From positions 868,001 through 932,000 of the forward strand of contig JAPEIS010000004.1 in NCBI GenBank assembly GCA_029531795.1: a stretch of DNA of 64,000 nucleotides. The letters run 5' to 3'. The notes under the pieces are model-generated. The model saw only the letters and a program-made list of their open reading frames with translations, had not been told where the DNA came from and did no database searches. A program made the position numbers and the translations under genes. This document shows positions 36,251 through 47,253 of the stretch, piece after piece; the first letter of the stretch is position 1, and the number at the start of each line of letters is the position of its first letter. Origin of the DNA: Sclerotinia nivalis (Eukaryota > Ascomycota > Leotiomycetes > Helotiales > Sclerotiniaceae).

Positions 36251-38333
36251 CTAATCTACAATATTTACAAAGCGCTCCTCTCCCTTCTTCACCAATCGCA
36301 CCGGAATGAAACCTGGGTGAAGCTTCAGAGTGATGAGTGTCGTAGCCCCTCTAATCGTCTCTCTTGCTTTCCTTTGCGCCTTACTGTACAATTCTTTTTT
36401 CTCATCGATGGACATCTCCAAAACTTCATCATCTGTAGCCCATTCATCAACAGCAAGCTCTATCGAGTACTTTTGGAAAATTACAGCAAGTACACCCATG
36501 ATTTTGACCTGAGCCAATCTTCGTCCTAAGCAAGATCGAGCGCCATCAGAGAAGGGAATATATGAACCTCTTACTGGGCGGAATAATGCTGCGGATGCGT
36601 TGTTTCCCGTGAAGCTACCAAAATCATCCTCCTCAGAGGATTCGGCCGCGCTGTCATCTTTTCCTACTTGCTTAATGAGCCATCTCTCAGGCTTGAAATC
36701 ATTGAGATCATCGTCCCTTGATGTGACTTTCGAGGGCTCGTTCGGCCAATATCTAGGATTTCGATGGAGACCAACAGTATTGAGATTGATATGAGCTCCA
36801 GCGGGAAGGGTTATCTTCTTTCCATCAATAAAGATTGTTTGATCATGCCCTTGACCAACTGATTTAGGAATATTTACCACAGGAGGCATGAGTCGTAGTT
36901 GTTCATTGAGCGTGGCTCCGAGCGTACCGCCCAAGAGGATGTTTATATTTGTATCATAATCCCAAGTCTCAGGGGGACTATCGGCAAAGATTTTCTGGAC
37001 CTCTTCTTGTACTTGTCGTTGAGATCTAGGGTTAATGGCCAATTCCATAAGGGAGAAGTGAATCGAGTTTGCGGTCGTCTCATGGCCAGCGACAATCATG
37101 ACGAACGCATTACCGAGGATTTCGGAATCCGAAAGGGCGACTTTTTTAGCCTGACCTTTTTCAACTCGGCTCGGTGATGTTTTAGAAGACACTTGCGCAC
37201 TCGTGGGCCCATATGAACTCTTCACTAGGGAGCCCATTATATCCATACCCTCACTTTCTTTACCTTCTGTAGCCTCTTGAGCCTTCTGGGCAAATAACTC
37301 ATTCATGTATTGTCCCCAATTCTCGAAAGATTCTAATGCTTCTTGAGCGGAATGGAAAGGCATCAATTCTGGAAAAGTCAGTAATGATAAACATCGGGCT
37401 GTTCCCTGTACTTACTCAAAAGCCATTTTGGAAGGAAAAGAACCCAGATTAAAGTCTCTAAAAGCGTACTCAAAGATCTCTCGAAGCTCATGGTGTGGCC
37501 TTCAGGCGCTTCATTGCTGCTGTAAACAGATTCCTGTTCCTTGTTCTTCGGTTTTTCCCCTGGCCATAATAAACGGACTCCAAATCCAATCTTACTTATT
37601 ATATGCAATGTGATTCGCATTGTATCGGTGGGCACTTCTTTCAAAGTCACATCACCTCTTCCGTCAGGGCCCAGCCATTTCCTCAGCATCCCTTGTGCTT
37701 GTATACAAGATTCGGCAAACACTAGCGCATTATTCTTTTCTGTAAAACTGGGTGCAGAAATCTTCCTATGCTCCCTCCATTCAATTCCTTCGGTTGTTAT
37801 AATATTCCGACCAAAGATCTCAAGGATACGGTATGAAGCGAGAGGTTTGGGGAAGGCATCTCTACGACTTGTGATCTGATGAATTGCTTCTGCATTTGAA
37901 ACAAATACGAGGATCGATCCAGGAGAAGCGATCAGGAAAGTATCCCCAGTCTTAGCGAATGGATCATATAGTAACTGCCAGCACCAGTCTGGTGTCGTAT
38001 AACTAAACTTTGTTAGAACATCCTCGACAGTAAACTTTGTTATCACTCACTCAATCCAACTTTGTATCCATGACTTTGGCAGCCTTTTAATGAATGGTAG
38101 CCATATACGATGAGTTATCAACCAAATTGGGTTATAAAGATTAATCGCTAGAATTGATTAAAATATGAGGACCCGGATGGATGATTTGACTCACGGGTTA
38201 TCACATATGGCAAACCTGAGCGTTTAGCAGCTGCGATGTTTTTCTGTAATCCCGCTATAATCGAATACACCCAATAAATCGAAAGTGTAGTTAAAACAAG
38301 AGTGAACAGTGAAATCATTTCAAAAATATGCAC
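36251..38333 (-). CDS. Cytochrome P450 monooxygenase
   Basis: Membrane-anchored heme monooxygenase. Exons on the minus strand are 38195..38333, 38051..38147, 37416..38002 and 36251..37368, with introns of 47, 48 and 47 bp, giving 646 residues, somewhat longer than the usual 500-560. The N-terminal anchor is MISLFTLVLTTLSIYWVYSI. The I-helix oxygen-binding motif AGHETT lies near residue 366, then come the K-helix region (NEQLRLMPPV), FKPERW, and the heme loop FSDGARSCLG with the Cys ligand near residue 552. The extra length includes a Ser/Glu/Asp-rich insert (DSAAESSEEDDFGSF) between FKPERW and the heme loop, and a Lys/Ser-rich segment before the I-helix. The substrate cannot be told, and no biosynthetic cluster partners flank the gene. 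Confidence 0.95.
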
Positions 38334-39961
38334 GGGCCACTGCCACTTATCGAATATGTACCGAGGCAGTATGATACAAGAAAATCACAAATCAATAATT
38401 AATTGTTCAAAACATTGAAAATTCAAGGGAAAATCAAACCATTATGAAGTAGAAGTAATTCTCCATTAAAATGATAATTTGAGACAGCTGGCCACGACTA
38501 ATAAAGTGTCATTTAAATACTTGGGACTAACCTCTCGGACGCTTGCTTTGCCGCTCACCAATATGGAAGGAGAAGCCGCTTGCGTCAACAGTTTAGCCAA
38601 TTAGCATTTCTAAAATGGATGCTATCGTTTGAAGAAGCACGAACGAACGTGAACCTTCTTCAATCCACGATTCCAAATGGATTGGATCCTATTCGGTCCC
38701 AAAGCATTCCGGAACGTGTGTCAAGTTAGTTTTGAATACGTTCACTATAACATAAATGAACGATCCATGCGTGACCATGAACAAATCCCAGATTGCAGAT
38801 TAATCGAAAAGAGTTGGAAATGATTCAACTGGAGTATGAATACTGAGGATCATAAACCCCTTCAAATTGGTCAAGATTTTAGTTGCACTGTTTGTTACCA
38901 TGGAATTGCAACCTCATGAAGATTTTGGCAAGATGAGCCGGACGTTCTTTCAAACAGGTCCTTGATATGGAAGAAATTCGGACAAGGGTCGCTTTGCCAC
39001 AAACAATAAAAATCGTGACGTCCATGGTAAATGACAAACGCCTTGATTTGTTTTCGAATTCGTTTTCGTATTGTAATCGCACTCCAATTGACAAGAATGC
39101 CTAGAGTTCGCATACTGCATGAGTTGTTCACATTTCTTTCTTGTAGACCCCCAGCGTGGTAGCGTGCTTCGGATGTTGAGCAGCCCGGCGCTTTGCTTGT
39201 CTTGTGTGATCCTTCAGCCTGCTGAAAAAATCGAACCTAGACTCAGATCAAATGATCGAATGATTGGTGAACACTTGATTCACTTGAATTATCTCTTGCG
39301 AATCTTGCATGTAGGTGAGGCATAGAAATGGTTAAGGAACGAGATATTTCGAGTGAAAATCGGTATGTCAAAAGATAGGCTGAGAGGTGATCTGAGTGTC
39401 GAATTTGGATGGATTGGAGATAGATAATCTACGTGAGGCCAGTGAAAACGAGTTGGAAAAGGTTTTCAATGACATAAGCCTTTAGCAAAGGAATCTAAAG
39501 AACATGAGACATTCAGGCACTGACACCGCATCGAAGTTGTGCCCGAGATAGACATATTGGAATGATACCACAAAATCATGAGAAGTGAAGGCCGATGATT
39601 GCGCTCTTCTGCGACTAAACGAATGAAAACCTGATACCTTTGCCCTTGACGACTTTAGGCTGTGCGAATGAGTTCAATTGATCATTGTTATTCGAAAGCC
39701 CCAAACCACCTACCTTCACGCAAGTATGAACCAGACAGCATTCACGAAAGTAACCGCCTACCATGTGTTGTTTTGAGGTTTTGACTCCTTCATCATGGTA
39801 GCTTCACGTGACTTTGATAAACACGTGATAACATACCTCAAAGCGGCATGGCCCTAGTTCCAAGCGAGCTTCCCACACTTGAGTTTCCCAAATTTCAAAA
39901 ATCTTATCAACGACGATACTAACAACAATCAATCCCAGCGACCACCAGATAAATCGCCAAG
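38334..39961. other. Intergenic region between divergent P450 and eL42 genes
   Basis: Left part is the P450 promoter, right part the ribosomal-protein promoter (the final 60 bases are CA/AAC-rich before the start). Short open frames inside have no support. No RNA gene seen. Confidence 0.6.
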
Positions 39962-40783
39962 ATGGTACGTTTGATCTCATTCTGTTGTTGAATTATTGAG
40001 GGGGCTTCGAGTTCGATGGAGAGGCATTGCTTGGGATTGTTGGAAAGGGAAGAACGAGAATTTGGAATTTCGAGAGAAAATTTGCGACAATCCGATGGAA
40101 AATGATGATTGATGAACGGAAACACGGCTTCGGGCGCATATTGAAATATCCTCGGGCTACCGAATGAGTCCATTGTCAATATAATTTCTGCGACACGACG
40201 ACTTCGCAGGCAACTTTTAACACATCAAATGATGGTCAATATTGTGGAGTGGTGGGGGCGGAGCTATATGGAAAAGCGCTGCAGCAGAATGATTTTAACG
40301 GGCTTAATCGAGGCTGACATTTCTCCTTACTCGCAGGTCAACGTCCCAAAGACCAGACGCACTTACTGCAAAGGCAAGGATTGCCGAAAGCACACCCAAC
40401 ACAAGGTCACCCAATACAAGGCTGGAAAGGTACCATACTCGATCAGCATCTCGAAGATTTATCAAAATTAATATGTTGGATTAGGCTTCGTTGTTCGCTC
40501 AAGGAAAGCGTCGTTATGACCGAAAACAATCCGGTTATGGTGGTCAGACAAAACCCGTTTTCCACAAGAAGGCAAAGACCACAAAGAAGGTTGTGTTGAG
40601 ATTGGAATGCACATCCTGCAAGACGAAGGCACAGTTGGCATTGAAGCGTTGCAAGCACTTCGAGCTTGGGTATGGATTCCCAATACTTATTCTCGCGCAA
40701 CAAGTGCGCAATACATCTGAACACGGAGCTAACAGTTTAATAGTGGCGACAAGAAGACCAAGGGTGCTGCATTGGTATTCTAG
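39962..40783 (+). CDS. RPL42: 60S ribosomal protein eL42 (L42/L44)
   Basis: Component of the large ribosomal subunit near the E site. Exons 39962..39964 (the ATG alone), 40337..40429, 40485..40669 and 40744..40783 give 106 residues, exactly the family length. The sequence shows [19 protein letters not shown], a zinc-ribbon with CxxxxC (C12, C17) and CTSCKTKAQ...RCKHF, and it ends TKGAALVF. Introns are 372, 55 and 74 bp; a long first intron directly after the start codon is common in fungal ribosomal protein genes. Residue 56 is proline, the form associated with cycloheximide sensitivity; Gln there confers resistance in several yeasts. The short last exon is confirmed by the conserved [12 protein letters not shown] end. 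Confidence 0.97.
39965..40336 (+). other. Long first intron of RPL42
   Basis: A 372-bp intron starts immediately after the ATG (GTACGT donor, TACTCGCAG acceptor), far longer than the other introns in the window. I looked for a C/D snoRNA inside it: an ATGATGA box occurs near 40099 but no D box is at suitable spacing, so none is called. Confidence 0.85.
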
Positions 40784-41755
40784 ATTTGTGCATGCTATGG
40801 CGATTCTGTTTTCATCGGGGACAAATGGATGGGTCGACGGATTTTGCGAGGAACATACACAAATACTCAAATGGTTGAGTGATGGGGCGTGGGAGAAAAC
40901 GATGTGGTTGTACTCCTTGTACCTCATCCTAAGTTACCAAATGAAACATAGCAAAGTCTGCTGATGACATACCATATTGGAGGTTTTTTATGTGATAATG
41001 CTTGAAGATATCTGCAGTAGCTTACATATTCGTGATTGGATATGGTGTGGAAGTGGACAGTAATGAAATGTATCAGTCACTTTTCTTTTCCATGTATCAT
41101 GCTTATGATTGATGATTTGGTTCGCCACCAAGCATGCACACGTCAAGTTGCGAACTTGTGCTACATGCAAATATTTCTCCATTCTGGTGATGTTAGTATG
41201 CAAGCGTGGTCTACACAAGTTGTTGTATTGCCATCTTAAAATTTCAGCCAACAGTCAAGATGCAACGAGGGTCTATCCAATTGGTTCAAAGAGGTATAGT
41301 GACTGGGCCCCAATCATTTCCTAGACGGTCTTTCATAGGAATCCCAATGTGTTTGGGCCAATCAATAAATTATGACGGTATTATGTTTGAGGCACCCTAT
41401 CACGCTCTATCCATGAGGCAAATGATGGCCGATGCTACCCCTTCATCGTTCCTGGGGACGAGGATTTATTGTACTTTAATTTGAACTGTTGAAGCTTATG
41501 AAGAGACTTATATGTCTGGAGTATGAAGAATGGATCTTCTTATTTTATGATAAAGTTTTAGGACTATTCATGGACTCATCACAAACAGACATTGAGATGT
41601 CACTTTTTGCCGACCCCTTTGAATTACTTTTACTTAGTACAGTGATACTTTCATCAGGTCTTACAGTAACATACGCTCATCATTCTTTAATGTAAGAAAA
41701 CAAAAGTCACGAAACGGAACGTTAAGAGCACGCTCCTGTAGTCTTGGGCTTACAC
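40784..41755. other. Intergenic region between convergent 3' ends
   Basis: Lies between eL42 (plus) and the phosphoesterase-like gene (minus). Several short open frames, none with a recognised product or splice support. Confidence 0.6.
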
Positions 41756-42973
41756 TCAGAACCCCTTTCCTAACATAACTGTCTCACCCCCTCCATACCA
41801 CAGCTGACCCCTCCTGCAATCCAATCCCTTCTCCTGTCCTACAACCCACTCTCCATCCTCATTCCTTCCGCCTCCCTCCCGTGGCCAGTACTCCTCTTTA
41901 AGCCACACATTGATTTCCTCAATCAAATCTATCCAAGCCCGTCGTTTCTCAGGCGTATCGTGATCTTCCTGCGTGAGAAATCGTCCAACTGTGATATGTG
42001 AACTGGGAACTACATAACGGGAGTCAATAGAAATACCCGTAGATCGGGCAAGGGTGAATAGGGATTGGCGAAGATGATGGTAGGTGAAAACATCATCTTG
42101 GGCCGTTCTGGGATTGCGGGATGATGGATCCGGAGTTGAAGTAAGTGATTCTCCGGCGGCAGGAAGAAAAGAAAGTGCAACTGCAGCGGCATCATAGGAC
42201 AGTGTAGGTTTAATGAGACGAGCGCGGTGTTGGAGGGGATAATCTGCCATGGTTGATATGGTAGATGTACCGAGCTGATTGATGATGGAGGTTATTTCCG
42301 GGGAGGTCAGAGAATGGGTGATTTCAAGCGCAGTGAGATGCAGCTTGAGCAGGGGCATAAGCCAGAGCTCTGAGATATATGTCAGTGATGAAAAATTAAG
42401 GCAAGTATCATAAGACCAAGTGCTAAGCGCAGGGTGCATCATCACATACTCGGAGCCAAAGTAAGCAACTTCTGTTGGATGATCCCCACTAGAGCTTTGG
42501 TATGTTGCGGAGGGCGCGCCCAGAATACCAAGCAATGTCGGGGATCCTCAAACCCAGGCTCAATATTGGGATCCTCCAGCTTTTGAAGAACAGTATCCAT
42601 TATCATTTCTTGAAAATTAGAGGCCAGTATCTTGGTTTTCTGTTGAGCATTTCGAGTTTCTCGGTGAGTTGCATACTTAGCTTGTATTTCGACCTGAGGA
42701 GACCATCAGTTCAAAGTATGTAATCAAATAAATCACTAGTATTTCAAACACACATATGCATGTGATCAAGGATTTGTAAAGCCACAAAATGTAAGTAGAA
42801 CTGTTGATTTGACGGGATAGATGGTGTCAAGAGTGAAAACTAAATACCGGATCATCGTGGCATGCTTCAATCAAAGCATCATAGGGGTTGGCGTATTTCG
42901 CAGTATCAACGCCTGATAAATCTTCGAACTTGTTCTTCGAGTCCGCGGAACCAGCCAAAGTTATGGGAGCCAT
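41756..42973 (-). CDS. 2H-phosphoesterase-like protein (RNA ligase/cyclic phosphodiesterase fold)
   Basis: Exons on the minus strand are 42848..42973, 42450..42693 and 41756..42369, with introns of 154 and 80 bp, giving 327 residues. The start MAPITLAGSADSKNKFEDLSG is followed by a helical stretch (KYATHRETRNAQQKTKILAS) and the fold's first motif in KLWLMPLLKLHLTALEITHS, which contains HLTALE (H-x-T-x type). The second motif is SSHITVGRFL, giving the two HxT/S motifs that define 2H phosphoesterases acting on 2',3'-cyclic ends of RNA or related nucleotides. Near the C-terminus is RRGQLWYGGG. The family occurs widely in ascomycetes as unnamed proteins. The role in tRNA or small-RNA end processing is inferred. 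No signal peptide seen. Confidence 0.75.
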
Positions 42974-44397
42974 TTTCCAACCTCCAGAAAAGTGAAGATC
43001 TTCTTGAATGGGGAGGAAGAGTGGAAAGGGGGGGTATCAAGCAAAACAGTACAATATTCCCAAAAAGTGATTGCCCCTTGAAGATATGTACAAGGAAGGA
43101 TTTTCTTGTAAGGTAATTAAATATACATCAGTAGGATATGTCTAGCCCAGATTGACTGTGTAGTGAGGGGTGGGGGTTAGTTTCGGAAAGGTCCGAAGAA
43201 GTTCCAGGGAGCTCGGGCCCTCCTTTTGGTTTTGTTGAACCTTCTCAAACACCCACAAGCTTTTCAATCAAACAACTCAGAATTAATACTGCAAACATCA
43301 ATCATCCCAATCTCTATTACTTCTTTAATATACCCTACTGTTGTCGCATCATCAATGGCAGTTGCCTGACACCAAAAAGATACCAAAAACCTCTCACCAT
43401 CAGTCATCTGTCTGAAGATGAATCTTTGTCTGTGATATCAAAGATACCACTTATGGAAGAGACTGAGTGCTGTAACTCTATGAGTCTTTTGACATAATTC
43501 CATGATGAGTAGGATTATTGAGGACTGTCCATTTTCAATACATCTTCTGATGGTTCTCTTCTTCCTTTTGAGGATCATTCCTTTGAAATGTGAATGAATG
43601 AGGATTCACTTACCATCGGTGTTCTGGACTTTTCACCCCGACAGGACCCGGACCACCTCAAGGTAACAAACAACCTTGGCCCATTAATAGAGAACTAACT
43701 CTTTTAGTCATTTTTTTTCAGGAGGCCTTTGATTGCAGCATATCCCCTCGATCGCGTGGATTTCGAAGGTTTTATCTCCTTCCGGAATCATTGAATTGCC
43801 TATACCTAACTGATGCTCCATACGATTTGTTTCTGGAAAGGAAATATATCATCTTGGGATACTTACCCCAGTGACAGTATCGTTGGACAGGTTGGTCAAT
43901 CACTTTTGGTCAATCGTCATTCTTTCTGTTTGCTTTCATCTCGACTGTTGTTAGAGGCATATTTACATGTGCGGTGCGCATTCCTCTACGGGACTTCATC
44001 TCTCATGTTCAGTATCACGATGCTCGCTTATTTAAGCATGGAGGAAGCATTCGATTTCTTGCAGCAGTTCCGAGGCACGGCTGAATGCTCTCCAGGGAAG
44101 AGAGAAGTCGACCTCTGTGGGTATAGAGGGACCTGCTTCTTCGGGACCCTTGACCAGATGCTTTTCCTAACGATGTGGAATGAATGATCTTAGATGATGT
44201 GTTCATCAATATCCCCGTCAACACTGGGTTTTCCTCTTCAGGGGTCTTTACTCGTGCAATTCATCGCAATTCATCAATTCGACATCTGAGTTGTGCCAGT
44301 GCCTACGTCTTCACCGCTGATTACACAAAGGATGCAAGACTTCTTGTCCTTTTCATATTACCGCACCTTACTTGAACCGCATGAGTTTGATACGTTA

Positions 44398-44947
44398 GGC
44401 CATCTACACAACCATTCACTTAAGAAAGGTACGGGACTGGTTGCCTTTAGCTTTCGAGACTCCTGCAAGTATTAGAATTGAGGGAGGTACTACCATTGGA
44501 GTTGAGACTGCGTATGGAAAACTAGTCAACACGCCTCTGTAGCCTATGTGAGAGGGCCTTGATTGACGGAAATCTTAGTTGAAAAGATGGATGGATACCT
44601 CAAACATGCTGTCCCTCCTATGGGAGAGAGACGGATTAAAACTTCAATCTGCCGTCTTTCATCCCGATCAACGAAAACCTTAGCATTGGCAAGTATATTG
44701 GAATACCGTAACACAGCTGGTATCGCATCGTCAAGCTGGCAGTTGCTTAGACCACAGAAGGAAGTGTAATGCAAGCAACCTTATCGAACCTTCCTTATAT
44801 ATCACAATCAGTGTTACCAACCAAGTGGAAAATCTTCCTGGTAGTGTAACAAGAGCGGTACCATACTGTCTATCACAGTAGTATATTTCTCCAGAGCTGC
44901 CACTCGACGATATTGCTCTTGCCGAATATCAGCAAAAAAAAGAAATA
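44398..44947 (+). pseudogene. Decayed coding region with in-frame TAG codons
   Basis: One reading frame carries protein-like sequence in consecutive blocks. The block 44398-44524 contains RIEGGTTIGVETAYGKL and follows a TTAG acceptor-like site. After a 54-bp gap with several stops, the blocks 44579-44680 (WERDGLKLQSAVFHPDQRKP), 44684-44878 (NLIEPSLYITISVTNQVEN) and 44882-44947 are separated only by single TAG codons at 44681 and 44879, with another at 44948. CAG-to-TAG change is the kind of C-to-T mutation made by RIP in fungi. I do not recognise the family. Alternative splicing that removes the stops was not found, so a decayed gene is the best reading. Confidence 0.35.
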
Positions 44948-45573
44948 TAGGAATACCTTGAATGAAGTATAGGAGAGGGGTAGTTCGAGATTTGCTGCGA
45001 CTCGGTCAAATCTATACACTGTCATTTCCAGCCGAGTCTAATAAAAGAGGCGGAATTTCGAGCATGAGAGAATCTCACTCTTCAATATCCAAGTAAAAAT
45101 TGCACACCAGGTAATGAGAAGCTTAGTAGCCTTTGTTATTTGTTCAATTCTTTCAGAGATCATGCGTTTGGCTTTTCTTACTAGTTTAAAGAAACCAGCT
45201 CAATCGACTGATAAATTTGAGAGGTGTCATCAAGAAGGACATACCCAGGATAACTTGGATTACCCCTTACCCCTTACCCTTTCGGCTCGAGAGTAGCTGA
45301 GAATAACCGACAAAGCTCGGGCCAACCACCACACAAATATTATCTTGAAGTCAAGGGGTATTAGACCTACCTGTTCAAAGTTTACCAAGGCTTTGATGTT
45401 TATTTAAAAGTTGTCAAGTGATTGGCATTCAAAGACAATATGTCAAAGACATCATGCAACTTAATCAATCAAACAGACTGCTTTGATAGAACACCCTAGG
45501 TAGTTAGTGTTGGGGGTTCATGCTTGCCTACTAACATGGGTGGGAAGGCTACAAAGGAGTTCAGCATTGATGA

Positions 45574-46129
45574 CTATGTAGTTTCTTGTTCAAAGAGTGA
45601 AAGAGTAGCAAAGTTGTAAGGGTTGTCTGCCAGTATCCCATTATATATTCGGCAGGCACGCCATAGCAGGCGAGGATATCCAGAGGCTTCCAGAGGAATC
45701 GAGCCACCTGCGTAAACATGACATGGAATAGAGAGGCTTTGGGTATCGCTGTTGTAATCTCGAGGCCGGTAATACCTATTTGAAACCATACCTGCGACGA
45801 AGGTTGCTGTTGTCATTTCGAAGTTGGTAAAGACATACTCTGACCATATCGCCTTCGAAGATCGCTGTTGCATTCTCAGTGTTGGTAGACCTTCACGCAG
45901 ATTGAGTTCGTTAAGATGAGCCAAATCAGGCTGAGAGCTCCCCGCTGACTTCGTACCAAGTGCTGCAGTAAAGGCAGAAGGCTAGCAACTCGAAGAGCTC
46001 GCGGAGGATAAGATGGCCCGCTGGCGGATGCAAAAGATGTCGATCGATTCCTTCCTCATCCGTCCTTGTTATTATTGTTCTCGTATTAAGTATTGGGGTG
46101 GCTTCATCCTGCTTCTCTTTTGCGACGAA
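45574..46129 (-). pseudogene. Frame-broken coding remnant
   Basis: On the minus strand one frame (about 46129 to 45985) reads with protein-like composition (AKEKQDEATPILNTRT, GHLILRELFELLA). A second frame, shifted by one base, is open from about 45985 to a TAG at 45574 (LPTLRMQQRSSKAIWSEYVF, GYPRLLWRACRIYNG). A good intron-like signal set (GTAAGT donor near 46176, AAGCAG acceptor near 46111) precedes it, but no upstream exon keeps the frame. A single-base frameshift in a former gene is the simplest reading. No family recognised. Confidence 0.3.
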
Positions 46130-47253
46130 TTAGCTTGGGGGATGACTCAAGGCAGGTACACTTACATTGTGGTAACAGCGTATTGTCAATCAATGCTCTG
46201 CTGCCTCAAAGTCTGATTCACCTCAGATCATTGTCCAATATCAGGTGGCTGGGCTTCGGAAGAAGCTAAGCAAGAGGAGCAAGAGCAGGTTCAAGTGCGG
46301 AGTAATGAGTTCAAAGTGATTGATAGGTCCTCGAAGCCTGTACTAACGAGGGCAAGGCTCACTAGCTGGCATTGGTCGGTGCTGGTCGTCGTTGCGCGGG
46401 TGCGATCAGGAAAGTGGTTGGGTCGCTTCGGCTGCTGAAAATTTCTCCACTAGCCATATAAACACACAACCACAAACAAATTCGCACCTTCAACTTTGAC
46501 CAAGACCACTTTTCAAAATTCAGCAATCATCACACCCTCATCACTGTTCCTCTTCAGAACTATTGCAAAGTTACGAGAGACGTTGAAGTAAGTTATCCTT
46601 TGCTTACAGGTTCCTGCGACATCCTCAAATATCGCATCTTCCTCTCCTCCATTTCTTCTTTAAAATTAAACGTCGTTGACCGAGTTTCAATAACAGTATC
46701 ACGATAGGATTTATTTCAAAAGAAGTTCCATACTATCAAGGCAGGCTTGGTTTCCTGCTACCATTAACGACTGAAAGATAATTCTGGGTAAGTGATTTCC
46801 ATCTTCACAACTTTTTTCCCTGTCGCGTCTACTTTCTTCGCACCCTCCTACTCCATCATCAATCAACAGCCTTTGGCTATTTTTTGTATCATCTATACCC
46901 TTCACATCATCAAAACATTGCTGTATCATCGTTGTTGCAATTTTTTTGGTTGTTCGAACTTCCAAAAATATTACATCAACCTTGAAATCTTCTTGTTACC
47001 CTCCACAACCATTCCCATCACCAATCACCGTCAGCCGACAGCCTTGAGCTGCTTGGTTTGTACAAACACGCATCCATCAAATTTCGGACACGAAAATTGT
47101 ATGCTACTCCATCAGCATCAAGAAAAAATTCACTCGAACGATTTATTCTTCCCCAATCAATTATTTTCTTATTGATTGTGGTACTCTATCTATACTTTCT
47201 CACGAAAAGACTATCTACATAGCTAACCAACTTCTTATCAGCACTCGATCAAC

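Larger units (their letters stand above)
42974..47253. other. Gene-poor tract upstream of the methyltransferase gene (4.3 kb)
   Basis: No intact gene could be assembled. It contains coding-like segments interrupted by stops or frame changes (44398-44947 plus strand; 45574-46129 minus strand). An ACCCCTT tandem lies near 45262-45280. A CT/CA-rich stretch (about 46440-47250) is probably the promoter and long leader of the methyltransferase gene. Confidence 0.6.

Noticed and set aside
39965..40336. C/D-box snoRNA inside the long RPL42 intron
   Set aside because: An ATGATGA box is present but no CTGA at proper spacing and no terminal stem.
43813..44187. Plus-strand open frame of 124 codons
   Set aside because: An overlapping frame in the same stretch looks equally protein-like (HVQYHDARLFKHGG), so neither can be preferred; kept only as part of the decayed tract.
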